DNA of 64,000 bases, taken from positions 1-64,000 of the forward strand of contig NZ_QLZD01000028.1 of the NCBI RefSeq assembly GCF_008636115.1, in the 5' to 3' direction. The position numbers were made by a program, and so were the translations under genes. Within the stretch, counting starts at the first letter, position 1, and each line of letters begins with the position of its first letter. Shown piece after piece: positions 36,019 to 45,429 of this stretch. The stretch is from Candidatus Tokpelaia sp. (lineage in GTDB: Bacteria > Pseudomonadota > Alphaproteobacteria > Rhizobiales > Rhizobiaceae). Under the pieces are notes generated by a model. That model ran no database searches and was not told where the DNA came from. It saw only the letters and a program-made list of their open reading frames with translations.

Positions 36019-36903
36019 CTATAAGCCGTAACGCGCATAAAGGCTGCGTTCCTCAGCCAGTTGGGCAGCAGTTTCCACCGCTCCTTCCGCCGCCTGCGCC
36101 GCCCAGCCGGCCTTACCCGCCCAGGCCGCCTGCACCGCGCCCGCCTGCTTGACCTGCCCCAAAAAATTGCGCGGCGAGGCAATCAGCTCCATTTTGGTCT
36201 TAGAGCCAAAACGCGCTTTTAAAATTGAACCTATATCGCCCAAATCATCAACCAGCCCCAATTCCTTACCTTTAAGCCCAGTCCAGAACATGCCGGTAAA
36301 TATTGTGCCGTCATCGCGCAGCCGATCGCCGCGGCTTGTCTTTACCAGATCAATAAAAATTTCATGAATCTGCCGCTGCAAATCCTGCAAATGAGCAATA
36401 TCGGCCGGCTTTTCCTCGGCAAAAGGGTCAAGCGAAACCTTGTTGACCCCTGCTGTGTAAACGCGCCGCTCCACGCCGATTTTCTTCAACAATTCAGGAA
36501 AGCCGAAAGAGGCGGAAACCACGCCGATAGAGCCGACAATAGAAGACGGATCAGCATAAATTTCATCACCGGCGCAGGCAATCATATAGCCGCCGGAGGC
36601 CGCCACATCTTCGACAAAAACCAGCACTTTTTTCTTGTGCTCAGCCGCCAGATCGCGAATACGGCGAAATATCAGGCGCGATTGCACCGGCGAACCGCCG
36701 GGAGAATTAACAATCAAGGCCACGGCCGGAGCATGCTTGGCGGCAAAAGCCTTTTCCAGCAAAGCAGCGCAGTTTTCCAGCGATAAAACAGTTTGCAGGC
36801 GGCCGCCTTTGGCGGCAATCATGCCGCTGAGCCGGACGACAGGAATAACAGGCGCAGCGGCAAAAAAACGCCGCGGCAGCAAAAATTTAAGCGGATTTTT
36901 CAA
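36019..36903 (-). CDS. S49 family serine peptidase (SppA/SohB-like)
   Basis: Membrane-linked signal-peptide-peptidase-like protease. The TTG at 36903 is taken as start because AGGAG lies 7 bases upstream and the resulting N-terminus (LKNPLKFLLPRRF) matches the family; starts at 36942 or 37005 lack a binding site. The 294-residue protein shows VALIVNSPGGSPVQS, the nucleophile Ser in EDVAASGGYMIACAGDEI and the catalytic Lys in AGVNKVSLDPFAEE. Only one S49 domain is present, as in SohB-type alphaproteobacterial forms. The C-terminal 45 residues are an Ala-rich helical tail. Confidence 0.92.
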   Translation of the reverse strand: MKNPLKFLLPRRFFAAAPVIPVVRLSGMIAAKGGRLQTVLSLENCAALLEKAFAAKHAPAVALIVNSPGGSPVQSRLIFRRIRDLAAEHKKKVLVFVEDVAASGGYMIACAGDEIYADPSSIVGSIGVVSASFGFPELLKKIGVERRVYTAGVNKVSLDPFAEEKPADIAHLQDLQRQIHEIFIDLVKTSRGDRLRDDGTIFTGMFWTGLKGKELGLVDDLGDIGSILKARFGSKTKMELIASPRNFLGQVKQAGAVQAAWAGKAGWAAQAAEGAVETAAQLAEERSLYARYGL

Positions 36904-37088
36904 AACAAATCTCCTATATTGCCGGTTTTCCCGGCCTGCCATCACCAAATTTGCCTCCCGCCCCGGTTCTTCAAGGCTTTTAGCACAAAACGGCCAGGGG
37001 AACACAAATTTTTTGCCGACAAGTGCCGATTACCGCCGGCGCGCCGTCTTCCGCCGTTTTCCCTTGAATAGTCGCCCAATGAGAGGCT

Positions 37089-37868
37089 TTAATCAAACAG
37101 GCCTTGCCGGCCATTATTGACAGCATCGGCGCGCGGCAAAAAACCATGGCCGTCAGCGCCATGCAAAATGAGCGGCGGCATAAATTGCAAGGCGCTGCGG
37201 CTGCCCCTTATGCCGCGCAGGATAAAGCGAATAGCGGCATGCTCCTCACGCGGGTAAACCGGCACAATCTGCAAAGCGCCAAACCGCCCGCGACAGGCGG
37301 CCAGAACATCATTGAGCGATTGCGGCCGCGCAATCAGCGCCAGGCCGCCCTGCGGCCGCAAGGTCACCGCCGCCGTGCGCAGCCAGTCTTCCAGCAGCCC
37401 CTCACGCAAAATATGCGCCCGCGCTTTTTCATCATCAGGCGTAGGGCGGTCACGCCGATCATTAAAAGGCGGATTCATCAGCACAAAGTCAAACATATTA
37501 TCCGCCAGCCCGGCAAAAGCCCGCGCCTGCCCTTTGAGGCCAATATCGGCGGCAATTAGCCGCACCCGCCCGGCAAAGGCGGCATTAAGCGGCTCATTCA
37601 GGGTTTTTTGCGTATAATCCAGCATAAAGGCAGAATTTTCAACCAGCGCCAGCCGCGCCTGCCGGCAGCGGGCAAGCGCCGCCAGGCCGACAGCACCGCT
37701 GCCGGCGCCGAAATCAGCCGCCAGACCGGCAAAATCCCGCGGCAGACAGGCGGCCAGAATCATGGCGTCAATGCCGGAGCGATGCCCGCAGCGGCGCGGT
37801 TGTATCAGACAAAAACGACCGCGATGAAATATATCCCTGCTATAATCTTCTGCTTTATCTTTTGCCAT
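37089..37868 (-). CDS. TrmN6-like tRNA/rRNA adenine-N6 methyltransferase
   Basis: The 259-residue class I methyltransferase has the AdoMet loop DFGAGSGAVGLAALARC, the acidic VENSAFM and the N6-adenine catalytic NPPF in FVLMNPPFNDR. It begins with IQPRRCGHRSGIDAMILAA, close to TrmN6 (YfiC), which modifies A37 of tRNA-Val in enterics; the target here is inferred. The gene is divergent from the polyprenyl synthase, its normal neighbour in Rhizobiales. The C-terminal QFMPPLILHGADGHGFL fits the family end. Confidence 0.88.
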   Translation of the reverse strand: MAKDKAEDYSRDIFHRGRFCLIQPRRCGHRSGIDAMILAACLPRDFAGLAADFGAGSGAVGLAALARCRQARLALVENSAFMLDYTQKTLNEPLNAAFAGRVRLIAADIGLKGQARAFAGLADNMFDFVLMNPPFNDRRDRPTPDDEKARAHILREGLLEDWLRTAAVTLRPQGGLALIARPQSLNDVLAACRGRFGALQIVPVYPREEHAAIRFILRGIRGSRSALQFMPPLILHGADGHGFLPRADAVNNGRQGLFD

Positions 37869-38107
37869 TGCGCCCGGAATTTTGCCTGCTTTCTCTTTAT
37901 ATCAGCCCATGAGTTATGTGCCTGTTGCCGTTTTCCTGCCTTGCGCGCGAGAAAACGCCTTGCTTAAACTTCAGGATAAATTATAAGAAAGGCGTCTGTG
38001 CAAAACCTGCCTGTTCAGTCTCTTCCCTGTTGCGGTTTTGCACAAATTTGCTCCAGGCGCGAATAGAGACAACCGGCAGTTTTAATAAAAGCGGATAAAA
38101 TCAGATT

Positions 38108-39088
38108 ATGCAAGCCTCCATTGAACCTTTGACAAAATTGACATTGCCCGATATGCAGGCTGTCAACAGGCTTATTCTTGCCAGCGCCGGCTCCGATGTT
38201 GACATGATACCGCAAGTGGCAAACCACCTTATTTCTTCCGGCGGCAAGCGGCTGCGCCCAATGCTGACCCTGGCCGCGGCCAAAATGTTCGGCTATAAGG
38301 GCGCCCATCATGTCACACTGGCCACAGCGGTAGAATTTATGCATACGGCCACATTGCTGCATGATGATGTGGTTGATGAAAGCGGTCTGCGCCGCGGCAA
38401 ATCTACCGCCCGCATAATCTGGGGCAATCAGGCCAGCGTGCTGGTAGGTGATTTTTTGCTGGGGCAGGCTTTTAAAATGATGGTGGAAACCGGCTCCCTG
38501 CCCTGCCTTGAGGTTTTATCCCATGCTGCCACTGTCATTGCCGAAGGTGAGGTTATGCAGCTTGCCGCTGCCGGGCATATGACAACAGAAGAAGGCACTT
38601 ATCTCACTATTATCAAGGCCAAAACAGCGGTTTTATTTGCCGCGGCGGCAGAAGTCGGCGCCATTATTGCCGGAGAAAATGGGGAAACACGCCGGAATAT
38701 GGCCGCTTACGGCAAAAATCTCGGCCTTGCCTTTCAACTGGTCGATGATGCGCTGGATTATGGCGGGCAAACTGCTGAGCTGGGCAAAAATATTGGCGAT
38801 GATTTCCGTGAGGGGAAAATTACCCTGCCGGTTATTTTGAGCTATATACGCGGCAATGCGGCAGAAAAAGCCTTTTGGCGGGGTGCTATGGAACAGGGCA
38901 ATAATAATGAGGCCGCGCTTGAACGGGCGCTGGCCCTTATCAGCAATTATCAGGCACTGGAAGACACAATAAAGGCAGCGCGGGATTTTGGCAATAAAGC
39001 GCGGGCGGCACTGGCGGATTTTGCCGATACGCCTTATAAACAGGCGCTGATGCAGGTGGTTGACTTCTGCGTCAATCGTGTCACGTAA
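38108..39088 (+). CDS. ispB: polyprenyl diphosphate synthase (octa/decaprenyl)
   Basis: Builds the ubiquinone side chain from IPP and a short allylic primer. The 326-residue trans-prenyltransferase has GGKRLRPML, the first Asp-rich motif LLHDDVVDES with RRGKSTA, and the second DDALDYGG. The N-terminal segment (SIEPL-type lead LTLPDMQAVNRLIL) is that of alphaproteobacterial long-chain synthases. It consumes IPP from the MEP genes in this window. The TPR gene follows about 110 bases later on the same strand. Confidence 0.94.
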   Translation: MQASIEPLTKLTLPDMQAVNRLILASAGSDVDMIPQVANHLISSGGKRLRPMLTLAAAKMFGYKGAHHVTLATAVEFMHTATLLHDDVVDESGLRRGKSTARIIWGNQASVLVGDFLLGQAFKMMVETGSLPCLEVLSHAATVIAEGEVMQLAAAGHMTTEEGTYLTIIKAKTAVLFAAAAEVGAIIAGENGETRRNMAAYGKNLGLAFQLVDDALDYGGQTAELGKNIGDDFREGKITLPVILSYIRGNAAEKAFWRGAMEQGNNNEAALERALALISNYQALEDTIKAARDFGNKARAALADFADTPYKQALMQVVDFCVNRVT

Positions 39089-39198
39089 CAAAGCCGGCGG
39101 CGCTCTCAACCCATATACAAGCCGCCGCTATAATTATGGGAATGACTGCAATTTTCGCCCGCAAGCGCCTTGTGGCCAGGCAGCACGAAAGACAGATT

Positions 39199-41046
39199 AT
39201 GCCGGTTAAAAAATCTTCCTGCTTTTATAAAGCCCTGCTTCTTGCCGGCATAATATCGGGCCCGGCACCTTTATGGCCGGCTGTTTTGGGTAAAGGGCTG
39301 TTTGCCGGCACTACCGCTTTCGCCGCAATAAAGAGTGACACAGTTTCGGCGCAAAGCTTTTCCGGCGCTTATCTGGCCGGCTCTTATGCCGCCAGTCAGG
39401 GCAGTCCTTATGCCGGTGCCTATTTCCGCCTTGCTTTATCTTTCCGCCCGCATGATAAAATAGCGCAGCGCGAATTACTGCTCAGCCTGATTGAAGACGG
39501 CAATTATACGCAGGCCGTGCAGACAGCAGCAGCTATGCGCGCTGATTCCGACCCTGCTATCCGGCCGATTGTGCAGTTGGTTCTGGCCGCTGCGGCGTTT
39601 AAAAAGCAGCATTATGCCGAGGTCAATGCGACTGTTGGCGCAACCAAAGGCGATAATGAATCGCTATTATGGGTTTTCTTTACCTCATGGGCGGATTACG
39701 GCAGCGGACGAAAGGCAAAAGCCTTACGCAATTTGCAGCGGGCGCATTTTTCAGAATGGTATAGTTTTTTAAGCTGTTACAATACGGCCCTGATGCAGGA
39801 TTTGAGCCGTAATACTGCCGAGGCCGCCGCCGCCTATGAAAAAGCGCTGAAATATAAACAATTAGCTGAAATGGCGCCGGAAGCCTATGAACATTTGCTG
39901 ACAGCCTATATAAGTTTTATCCAGCGGCTGCATGGCAAACAGGCAGCAATAAAGCGGCTTGACCGGGCGCAGGCCGGGCCGGGCGCCCCCGCCCCAATAG
40001 TGCAGACCTTGCGCCGCCGGCTGGAACAGGGGGAGATTATCCCTCCTATTGTTAACAATCCGGCGCAGGGAGCGGCAGAATTTGCTTATGATACAGGCAG
40101 CACATTTTTGCGCGCCGGGGAAGATCTTTATGCCGATATTTATTTGCAGACCGCCTTGTTTTTATACCCTGAAAATGAGGCGGCTCTTTTCCGGCTCGGC
40201 ATTCTGGCGGCCAAAAGCGGCCGTAGGGAAAAGGCGCAGGCAGCCTTTGCCCGCATTGCGCCAAATTCGCCTTATTTTGATGATGCCGAATTATTGCTGG
40301 CTCTCGGCCTGAACCGGAAGCTGGCCGATAGAGCCAAAACCGATAAAAAAGATACACAGGCAGCGGCTGAGCTGGAAAAAATGATTGCCCGCTCGCCCGA
40401 TAAAGCGCCGCTGCAAAATGTGCTGGCCAATATTTACCTGCAAAACGGCAATTATTCTGCCGCTATTAACCTGCTCAACACTATGATAAGCAGGTTGACC
40501 AGGCCTGAGGGAAAAGATTGGAGCCTGTATTTCCAGCGTGGCATTGCTTATGAAAGAAGCAAAAACTGGCCGCAGGCGGAAGAAAATTTTCGTGAAGCGC
40601 TGCGCCTTTCGCCGCAAAATGCCGATGTGCTGAATTATTACGGCTATTCGCTGACGGATCGCGGCATAAGGCTGGAAGAAGGGCTGGATATGGTGCGCAA
40701 GGCGGCGGATTTGCGCCCGCAGGACGGCGCGGTAATTGATTCGCTCGGCTGGGCCTATTACAAGCTCGGCCGCTATGATGAGGCGGTTACCACTTTGGAA
40801 AAAGCCGTGCGGCTGGAGCCGGGAGAATCTTCCATTAATGACCATTTGGGGGACGCTTATTGGAAAATCGGCAGAAAGCTGGACGCAGTTTTTCAGTGGA
40901 ATCACGCTTTGGCTTTTAATCCTGAGCCGGAGGAAGAAGCGGCGATCAAAACCAAGCTGCAATTCGGCCTGCCACCGGCCGCAACCGCAAAAACGGCAGA
41001 GAATATTGCCGGCAAAAGTGATAACAGCGCCAATCCCGGCCGCTGA
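39199..41046 (+). CDS. exported TPR protein
   Basis: From the ATG at 39199 (615 residues; 39136 is also open) the protein has a signal peptide (residues about 8-45), then TPR-type helical repeats through most of its length, best seen near the C-terminus: WSLYFQRGIAYERSKNWPQA, FREALRLSPQNADVLNYYGY, VIDSLGWAYYKLGRYDEAV and INDHLGDAYWKIGR. Related exported TPR proteins occur beside polyprenyl synthase in Rhizobiales and may act as envelope scaffolds; the exact role is unknown. It ends in a strong terminator. Confidence 0.85.
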   Translation: MPVKKSSCFYKALLLAGIISGPAPLWPAVLGKGLFAGTTAFAAIKSDTVSAQSFSGAYLAGSYAASQGSPYAGAYFRLALSFRPHDKIAQRELLLSLIEDGNYTQAVQTAAAMRADSDPAIRPIVQLVLAAAAFKKQHYAEVNATVGATKGDNESLLWVFFTSWADYGSGRKAKALRNLQRAHFSEWYSFLSCYNTALMQDLSRNTAEAAAAYEKALKYKQLAEMAPEAYEHLLTAYISFIQRLHGKQAAIKRLDRAQAGPGAPAPIVQTLRRRLEQGEIIPPIVNNPAQGAAEFAYDTGSTFLRAGEDLYADIYLQTALFLYPENEAALFRLGILAAKSGRREKAQAAFARIAPNSPYFDDAELLLALGLNRKLADRAKTDKKDTQAAAELEKMIARSPDKAPLQNVLANIYLQNGNYSAAINLLNTMISRLTRPEGKDWSLYFQRGIAYERSKNWPQAEENFREALRLSPQNADVLNYYGYSLTDRGIRLEEGLDMVRKAADLRPQDGAVIDSLGWAYYKLGRYDEAVTTLEKAVRLEPGESSINDHLGDAYWKIGRKLDAVFQWNHALAFNPEPEEEAAIKTKLQFGLPPAATAKTAENIAGKSDNSANPGR

Positions 41047-41053
41047 CCGGGCT

Positions 41054-41085
41054 GGCGCAGCCGGCAGGCCGCGCCTGTTTTTTTT
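41054..41085 (+). terminator. Rho-independent terminator after TPR gene
   Basis: GGCGC-A-GCC-GGCA-GGC-C-GCGCC (41054-41075) folds into an eight-pair hairpin with a single A/C mismatch, followed by TG and eight T's. It starts just eight bases past the stop codon. Confidence 0.85.
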
Positions 41086-41323
41086 GCAACGGCTTTATCA
41101 GCCGAAACAGAACAGGGCAAGCCGGCCGCAGCCAAAGTGCACCGCTGCACAAATGCCGGATCTGCCGCAGCGGCGCCAGGGATAAAGGATAAAGGCAGGA
41201 TTTTGCGGCAAAGGCCGGCTTTAGGGCTTGGCTTTGGCAGAAATTCGCCTATAAAGGCTAAAATGCTGTTTCTGCTTTAAGCCGCATTTTGGCGGCAGTA
41301 GCCAGTTCAAAGGGATTGGATTT

Positions 41324-42331
41324 GTGAGCCTGCCTGTTTATCTTGACCCGCGCCGCTCCTTTCAGGGGCTGATTTTAACGCTGCAAACTTATTGGGCAGA
41401 TTATGGTTGCGCCCTTCTCCAGCCTTATGATATGGAAGTGGGCGCCGGCACATTTCACCCTGCCACTACTTTGCGCGCTTTGGGGCCAAAACCGTGGCGG
41501 GCGGCTTATGTCCAGCCCTGCCGCCGCCCGGCAGATGGCCGCTATGGCGAAAATCCCAATCGTTTGCAGCATTATTACCAGTTTCAGGTTATTTTAAAAC
41601 CTTCGCCGGAAAATTTGCAGGAGCTTTATCTCGGCTCGCTCAAGGCAGTCGGGCTTGATGCAGACAGGCATGATATTCGCTTTGTTGAAGATGATTGGGA
41701 AAGCCCGACTTTAGGCGCCTGGGGGCTGGGCTGGGAATGCTGGTGTGACGGTATGGAAGTGTCGCAATTCACCTATTTTCAGCAGGTTTGCGGCATTGAA
41801 TGCGCCCCTGTATCCGGTGAGCTGACCTATGGGCTGGAGCGCCTGGCCATGTATTTGCAAAATGTTGATAATATTTATGAGCTGAATTTTAACGGCCGCA
41901 CCGGCGCGGCAAAAATAAGCTATGGCGATATTTTCCTGCAGGCGGAGCAGGAATATTCGCGCTATAATTTTGAATATGCCGATACGGCCCTGCTGCATCG
42001 CCATTTTATCGAGGCAGAAAAAGAGTGCGGCGCTCTTCTGGCCGCCGGCCGGCCGGTAGAAAAAGGCTGCTCTTATCGCTGTGTCCTGCCCGCTTATGAT
42101 CAATGTATCAAAGCCAGCCATATTTTCAACCTGTTGCAGGCGCGCGGCACTATTTCAGTAACCGAGCGGCAAAGTTACATTTTGCGTCTGCGCAATTTGG
42201 CGCGTGCTTGCGGTGAGGCTTTTCTGCAAACGCAGGGCGGCGGTTTTACCCCGGCAGTGCCGCCGGCAAGAACAGTTGAAAAACAGACCAATAGCGGCGA
42301 GACGAGCCATAAGACAAAAAATAAAAAGTAA
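41324..42331 (+). CDS. glyQ: glycine--tRNA ligase alpha subunit
   Basis: The 335-residue subunit holds the catalytic site of the alpha2beta2 bacterial GlyRS. GTG start at 41324. Conserved blocks are [33 protein letters not shown], the [13 protein letters not shown] motif and [10 protein letters not shown]. The last 30 residues (after [10 protein letters not shown]) are a Lys/Thr tail that is not conserved. glyS follows 11 bases later, so both subunits are made from one message. Upstream 277 bases are free of genes. Confidence 0.97.
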   Translation: MSLPVYLDPRRSFQGLILTLQTYWADYGCALLQPYDMEVGAGTFHPATTLRALGPKPWRAAYVQPCRRPADGRYGENPNRLQHYYQFQVILKPSPENLQELYLGSLKAVGLDADRHDIRFVEDDWESPTLGAWGLGWECWCDGMEVSQFTYFQQVCGIECAPVSGELTYGLERLAMYLQNVDNIYELNFNGRTGAAKISYGDIFLQAEQEYSRYNFEYADTALLHRHFIEAEKECGALLAAGRPVEKGCSYRCVLPAYDQCIKASHIFNLLQARGTISVTERQSYILRLRNLARACGEAFLQTQGGGFTPAVPPARTVEKQTNSGETSHKTKNKK

Positions 42332-42342
42332 AGATTGTACCT

Positions 42343-44676
42343 ATGCCTGACCTTCTTCTGGAACTTTATAGCGAGGAAATACCGGCTTTTATGCAGCGCC
42401 CGGCGGCTGAAAACCTGAAAAAACAGGTTGAAGAAGCGCTGGCGGAGAAAAAGCTGGCTTATGCGCATGCGCATATATATTGGACCCCGCGCCGTTTGGT
42501 TTTGCATATAAGCAATCTGAGTGAAAAATCACCTGATAGGCAGGAAACGCGCAAAGGCCCCGCAATTACAGCGCCGCCGGCAGCCGTGGCGGGTTTTTTG
42601 CGCGCCGGCGGGCTGACATCGCTTGACCAGGCGACAATCCTCACTGATCCCAAAAAAGGCGCCTATTACAGCGCCGCAATCACCCATAAAGGCCGGGCGG
42701 CGCGGGATATTCTGGCTGAAATTCTGCCGGAAATTATTCGTAATTTTTCCTGGCCGAAGTCCATGCGCTGGGGGGCAGATTCTGCCCGCGAAGGTGCCTT
42801 GCGCTGGGTGCGCCCGCTGCATTCTGTTTTATGTGTGCTGTCCACGGATACGCAATCCGATATTGTAGAATTTAATGTCGGCTCCATTAAATCAGGGCGC
42901 GCCACTTTCGGCCACCCTTTTATGTATGGGCGCAAGCCGATAAATGTGCGGAATTTTGACGATTATGCCGCCAGATTGACCAAGGCCAAAGTGGTTCTGG
43001 ACGCTGGGCGGCGCAAGGAGATTATCCTGGCTGATGCGCGTAATCTCTGCTTTGCCCGCGGGCTGGAACTGGTGGAAGATGAGCGCCTGGCGGAAGAAGT
43101 GGCCGGGCTGGTGGAATGGCCGGTAGTGCTGTCCGGAACATTTGCCGAGCGCTTTTTGGCTATCCCGCCGGAAATTATCCGCCTGACAATTAAGACCAAT
43201 CAAAAATGTTTTGTCACTCGCCTTATGCCGGCAGCCAAAACGGCAGCCGGGCAAATAGAAAAAATGGCCGGCCCGCATGAGCATCATGACAAAAAACTGG
43301 CAAATTATTTTATTCTGACAGCCAATATTGAACCAAAAGATAAAGGCGAAGAAATTATTAAAGGCAATGGCAAAGTTGTGCAGGCGCGCCTGGCTGATGC
43401 CCTTTATTTCTGGCAGACAGATCAGAAATCTCTGCCTGATCTGCCGCTATTGCGCCAATCGGCAGAAAAATTTGCTCTTGATATGCACAAGCCGCTGGAT
43501 CAGCGCATGGCGCAACTGGATTATCTTAATGTCACTTTCCATGCCAAATTAGGCACGCAAGGGGCGCGCGTGGCGCGAATTATGGCGCTGGCGGCCAAAA
43601 TTGCTCCGCTGACGGGGGCAGAAAGTAAGGCGGCTCGCCGGGCAGCCGCCTTGGCCAAGGCCGATTTGCAGACAGAAATTGTCGGCGAATTTCCTGAAAT
43701 GCAGGGCCTGGCGGGGCATAAATATGCTCTGCTGCAGGGCGAAAATGCCGCTATTGCCGCGGCAATAGAAGAACATTACAAGCCGCAAGGCCCCAAAGAT
43801 AATGTGCCGCGCAATCCTGTCTCTGTCGCCGTGGCGCTGGCTGATAAAATTGATATTCTGGTCGGCTTCTGGCTGATAAATGAAAAACCGACCGGCTCTA
43901 AAGATCCTTACGCTCTGCGCCGCGCCGCTTTGGGGGTGATTCGCCTGGTTTTGGCGCAAGACCGGCCGCTTCATTTACTGCCTTTATTTCGTGAAGCGGC
44001 GCATTTATTGCATATATCTATTGTGGAGCAGCATATGCAAAATTTTGCCGGCAGCAAAATTTCTGCTGCAACCGGCCAGAACGGCGCTGCATTGCGGCCG
44101 GCGGAAGAAGAAAAACATTTTGAAGAGCAGTTAATTGCCGGAGCAGACGCTGCTTTGCGCGATTTGCTCGGCTTTTTTCATGAGCGTTTTAAAGTCTGGC
44201 TGCGGGAGCAAGGCGCGCGCCATGATGCCATAGAGGCCGTATTAACGGCGCAGAGTGATGATTTGCGGCAAACAGCGCGCAAAATAGAGGCTGTGATTGC
44301 TTTTATCGGCAGCACTAATGGTGCAGCTCTGTTAAATGGAGCAAAGCGCGCCCTTAATATTCTGGCAGCGGAGGCCGGCAAAAAGACACAAATTGCCGCG
44401 CAGGTTGACCCGGTAGAATTTACTGCCAAAGAAGAGACAGCGCTTTATGATGCTGTTTTTCAGACTGAGAAAAAACTGCAAGCGCTGCCGGCAGAGGATA
44501 ATTTCAGTGACGCTCTGGCGGCATTGGCGGAGTTGCGCGCACCGATTGACGCTTTTTTTGAAAAAGTGCTGGTCAATGACGAAAATACCACCCGGCGGGC
44601 CAATCGTCTGGCTATTCTGGCGCGTATTCGCAATCTGCTCACCCCGCTGGCGGATTTTAGCAGGCTGAATGGGTAA
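42343..44676 (+). CDS. glyS: glycine--tRNA ligase beta subunit
   Basis: The 777-residue beta subunit contacts tRNA. It opens with PDLLLELYSEEIPA, continues with the family blocks FSWPKSMRWG, HPFMYGRKP and VALADKIDILVGFWL, and closes with the DALRD-like anticodon-binding region ending FFEKVLVNDENTTRRANRL (given in part) and LLTPLADFSRLNG. It is some 70-80 residues longer than the E. coli protein, with extra material around EKMAGPHEHHDK and NFAGSKISAATG. Start is the ATG after AAAGATTGTACCT. Confidence 0.97.
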   Translation: MPDLLLELYSEEIPAFMQRPAAENLKKQVEEALAEKKLAYAHAHIYWTPRRLVLHISNLSEKSPDRQETRKGPAITAPPAAVAGFLRAGGLTSLDQATILTDPKKGAYYSAAITHKGRAARDILAEILPEIIRNFSWPKSMRWGADSAREGALRWVRPLHSVLCVLSTDTQSDIVEFNVGSIKSGRATFGHPFMYGRKPINVRNFDDYAARLTKAKVVLDAGRRKEIILADARNLCFARGLELVEDERLAEEVAGLVEWPVVLSGTFAERFLAIPPEIIRLTIKTNQKCFVTRLMPAAKTAAGQIEKMAGPHEHHDKKLANYFILTANIEPKDKGEEIIKGNGKVVQARLADALYFWQTDQKSLPDLPLLRQSAEKFALDMHKPLDQRMAQLDYLNVTFHAKLGTQGARVARIMALAAKIAPLTGAESKAARRAAALAKADLQTEIVGEFPEMQGLAGHKYALLQGENAAIAAAIEEHYKPQGPKDNVPRNPVSVAVALADKIDILVGFWLINEKPTGSKDPYALRRAALGVIRLVLAQDRPLHLLPLFREAAHLLHISIVEQHMQNFAGSKISAATGQNGAALRPAEEEKHFEEQLIAGADAALRDLLGFFHERFKVWLREQGARHDAIEAVLTAQSDDLRQTARKIEAVIAFIGSTNGAALLNGAKRALNILAAEAGKKTQIAAQVDPVEFTAKEETALYDAVFQTEKKLQALPAEDNFSDALAALAELRAPIDAFFEKVLVNDENTTRRANRLAILARIRNLLTPLADFSRLNG

Positions 44677-44854
44677 ACGACCCTTACGCTCCCGGCTCAT
44701 AACGCCCCGGTCATAGAGAGAGGGGCAGATGATAAATGGCAGCGGTTACCTTACAGTTTTGACTATAGCCCGTTTCCGGAACCGCTTGCCGGGCTATAAT
44801 GGCGGTGATATGAAAGCTGCTTTTCCAGCCGGCAATATGGCGGGGGAAAATACA

Positions 44855-45091
44855 ATGAGGGGCTGGCAAAACGCCGCGCCGCTGGATTGGGCAATGTTTA
44901 GCGGCAAATATGATGGCGGCTTTAACGGCGCTCCGAAAGTATGGCAGTGGCCAAAGCCGGTGCCGACAGGCTATATGGGGCTGGGCGATATTTTCCCCGG
45001 CCAAAAACCAAAAAGGCAGGATTATGCCGGGTATCCTGTCGGGTGGAATGGTGAAAAAACAAAAATCATAGAAGTTGATGAAAATGTTTAA
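44855..45091 (+). CDS. hypothetical protein (78 aa), aromatic-rich
   Basis: Unrecognised. The ATG at 44855 has GGGGGA a suitable distance upstream; ATGs at 44729 and 44810 are in frame but less well placed. The product is rich in Trp, Tyr, Gly and Pro (RGWQNAAPLDWAMF, KVWQWPKPVP, AGYPVGWNGEKTK) with no membrane segment. Its stop overlaps the ATG of the next small gene (GATGAAAATGTTTAA), so the two were coupled. It lies at the start of an accessory region after glyS. Confidence 0.5.
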   Translation: MRGWQNAAPLDWAMFSGKYDGGFNGAPKVWQWPKPVPTGYMGLGDIFPGQKPKRQDYAGYPVGWNGEKTKIIEVDENV

Positions 45092-45330
45092 AATTATAGC
45101 GGCTATTATAGCCGCTTTTTTTATTGTCTGCCTGCTCTGATAAATTCTGGCAGGGCTATGATAATTTTGTAGATGGAGCAAATAAAAATCTGCAAATGCA
45201 GTCGGCTCCGCGGGCGCAACACCCTCAACCGGCTCCCGCGCTTAATATTGATGGCAGCGGGATTATATATAATTATGGTGATGATGTTGATTGCTTGCGA
45301 AGGCAGGTAAGAGATTTAGAAAACCGATAA
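45078..45330 (+). pseudogene. small lipoprotein gene with one-base frameshift
   Basis: The first frame encodes MKMFKIIAAIIAAFF and then runs into TGA at 45137-45139. Removing one T from the seven-T run at 45116-45122 joins it to the second frame, producing a perfect lipobox (LLSAC) followed by SDKFWQGYDNFVDGANK, a Pro-rich middle and an acidic/basic end to 45330. So the gene is about 83 codons and broken by one base, or a sequencing error or slippage site. The same stretch also forms a terminator-like hairpin. Function unknown; a short Pro-containing lipoprotein resembles phage Rz1 spanins only superficially. Confidence 0.7.
45098..45122 (+). terminator. terminator-like hairpin inside the small lipoprotein signal peptide
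   Basis: AGCGGCTA-TTA-TAGCCGCT is an 8-bp perfect stem with a three-base loop followed by T7, lying just after the 78-aa gene stop. It coincides with codons of the lipoprotein signal peptide. Confidence 0.65.
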
Positions 45331-45429
45331 TGATAGTTTCAGTTTACAATTAAAGGCAATTACAAAATGCCGGCATGATATAGCCCCCCAACCGCGTCGA
45401 CAAGCCGGGCACATGGTCGCTAACAGCCG

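Noticed and set aside
44729-45330. Prophage lysis region (spanin-like lipoprotein)
   Set aside because: No holin, endolysin or other phage genes nearby; the resemblance is only in size and Pro content.
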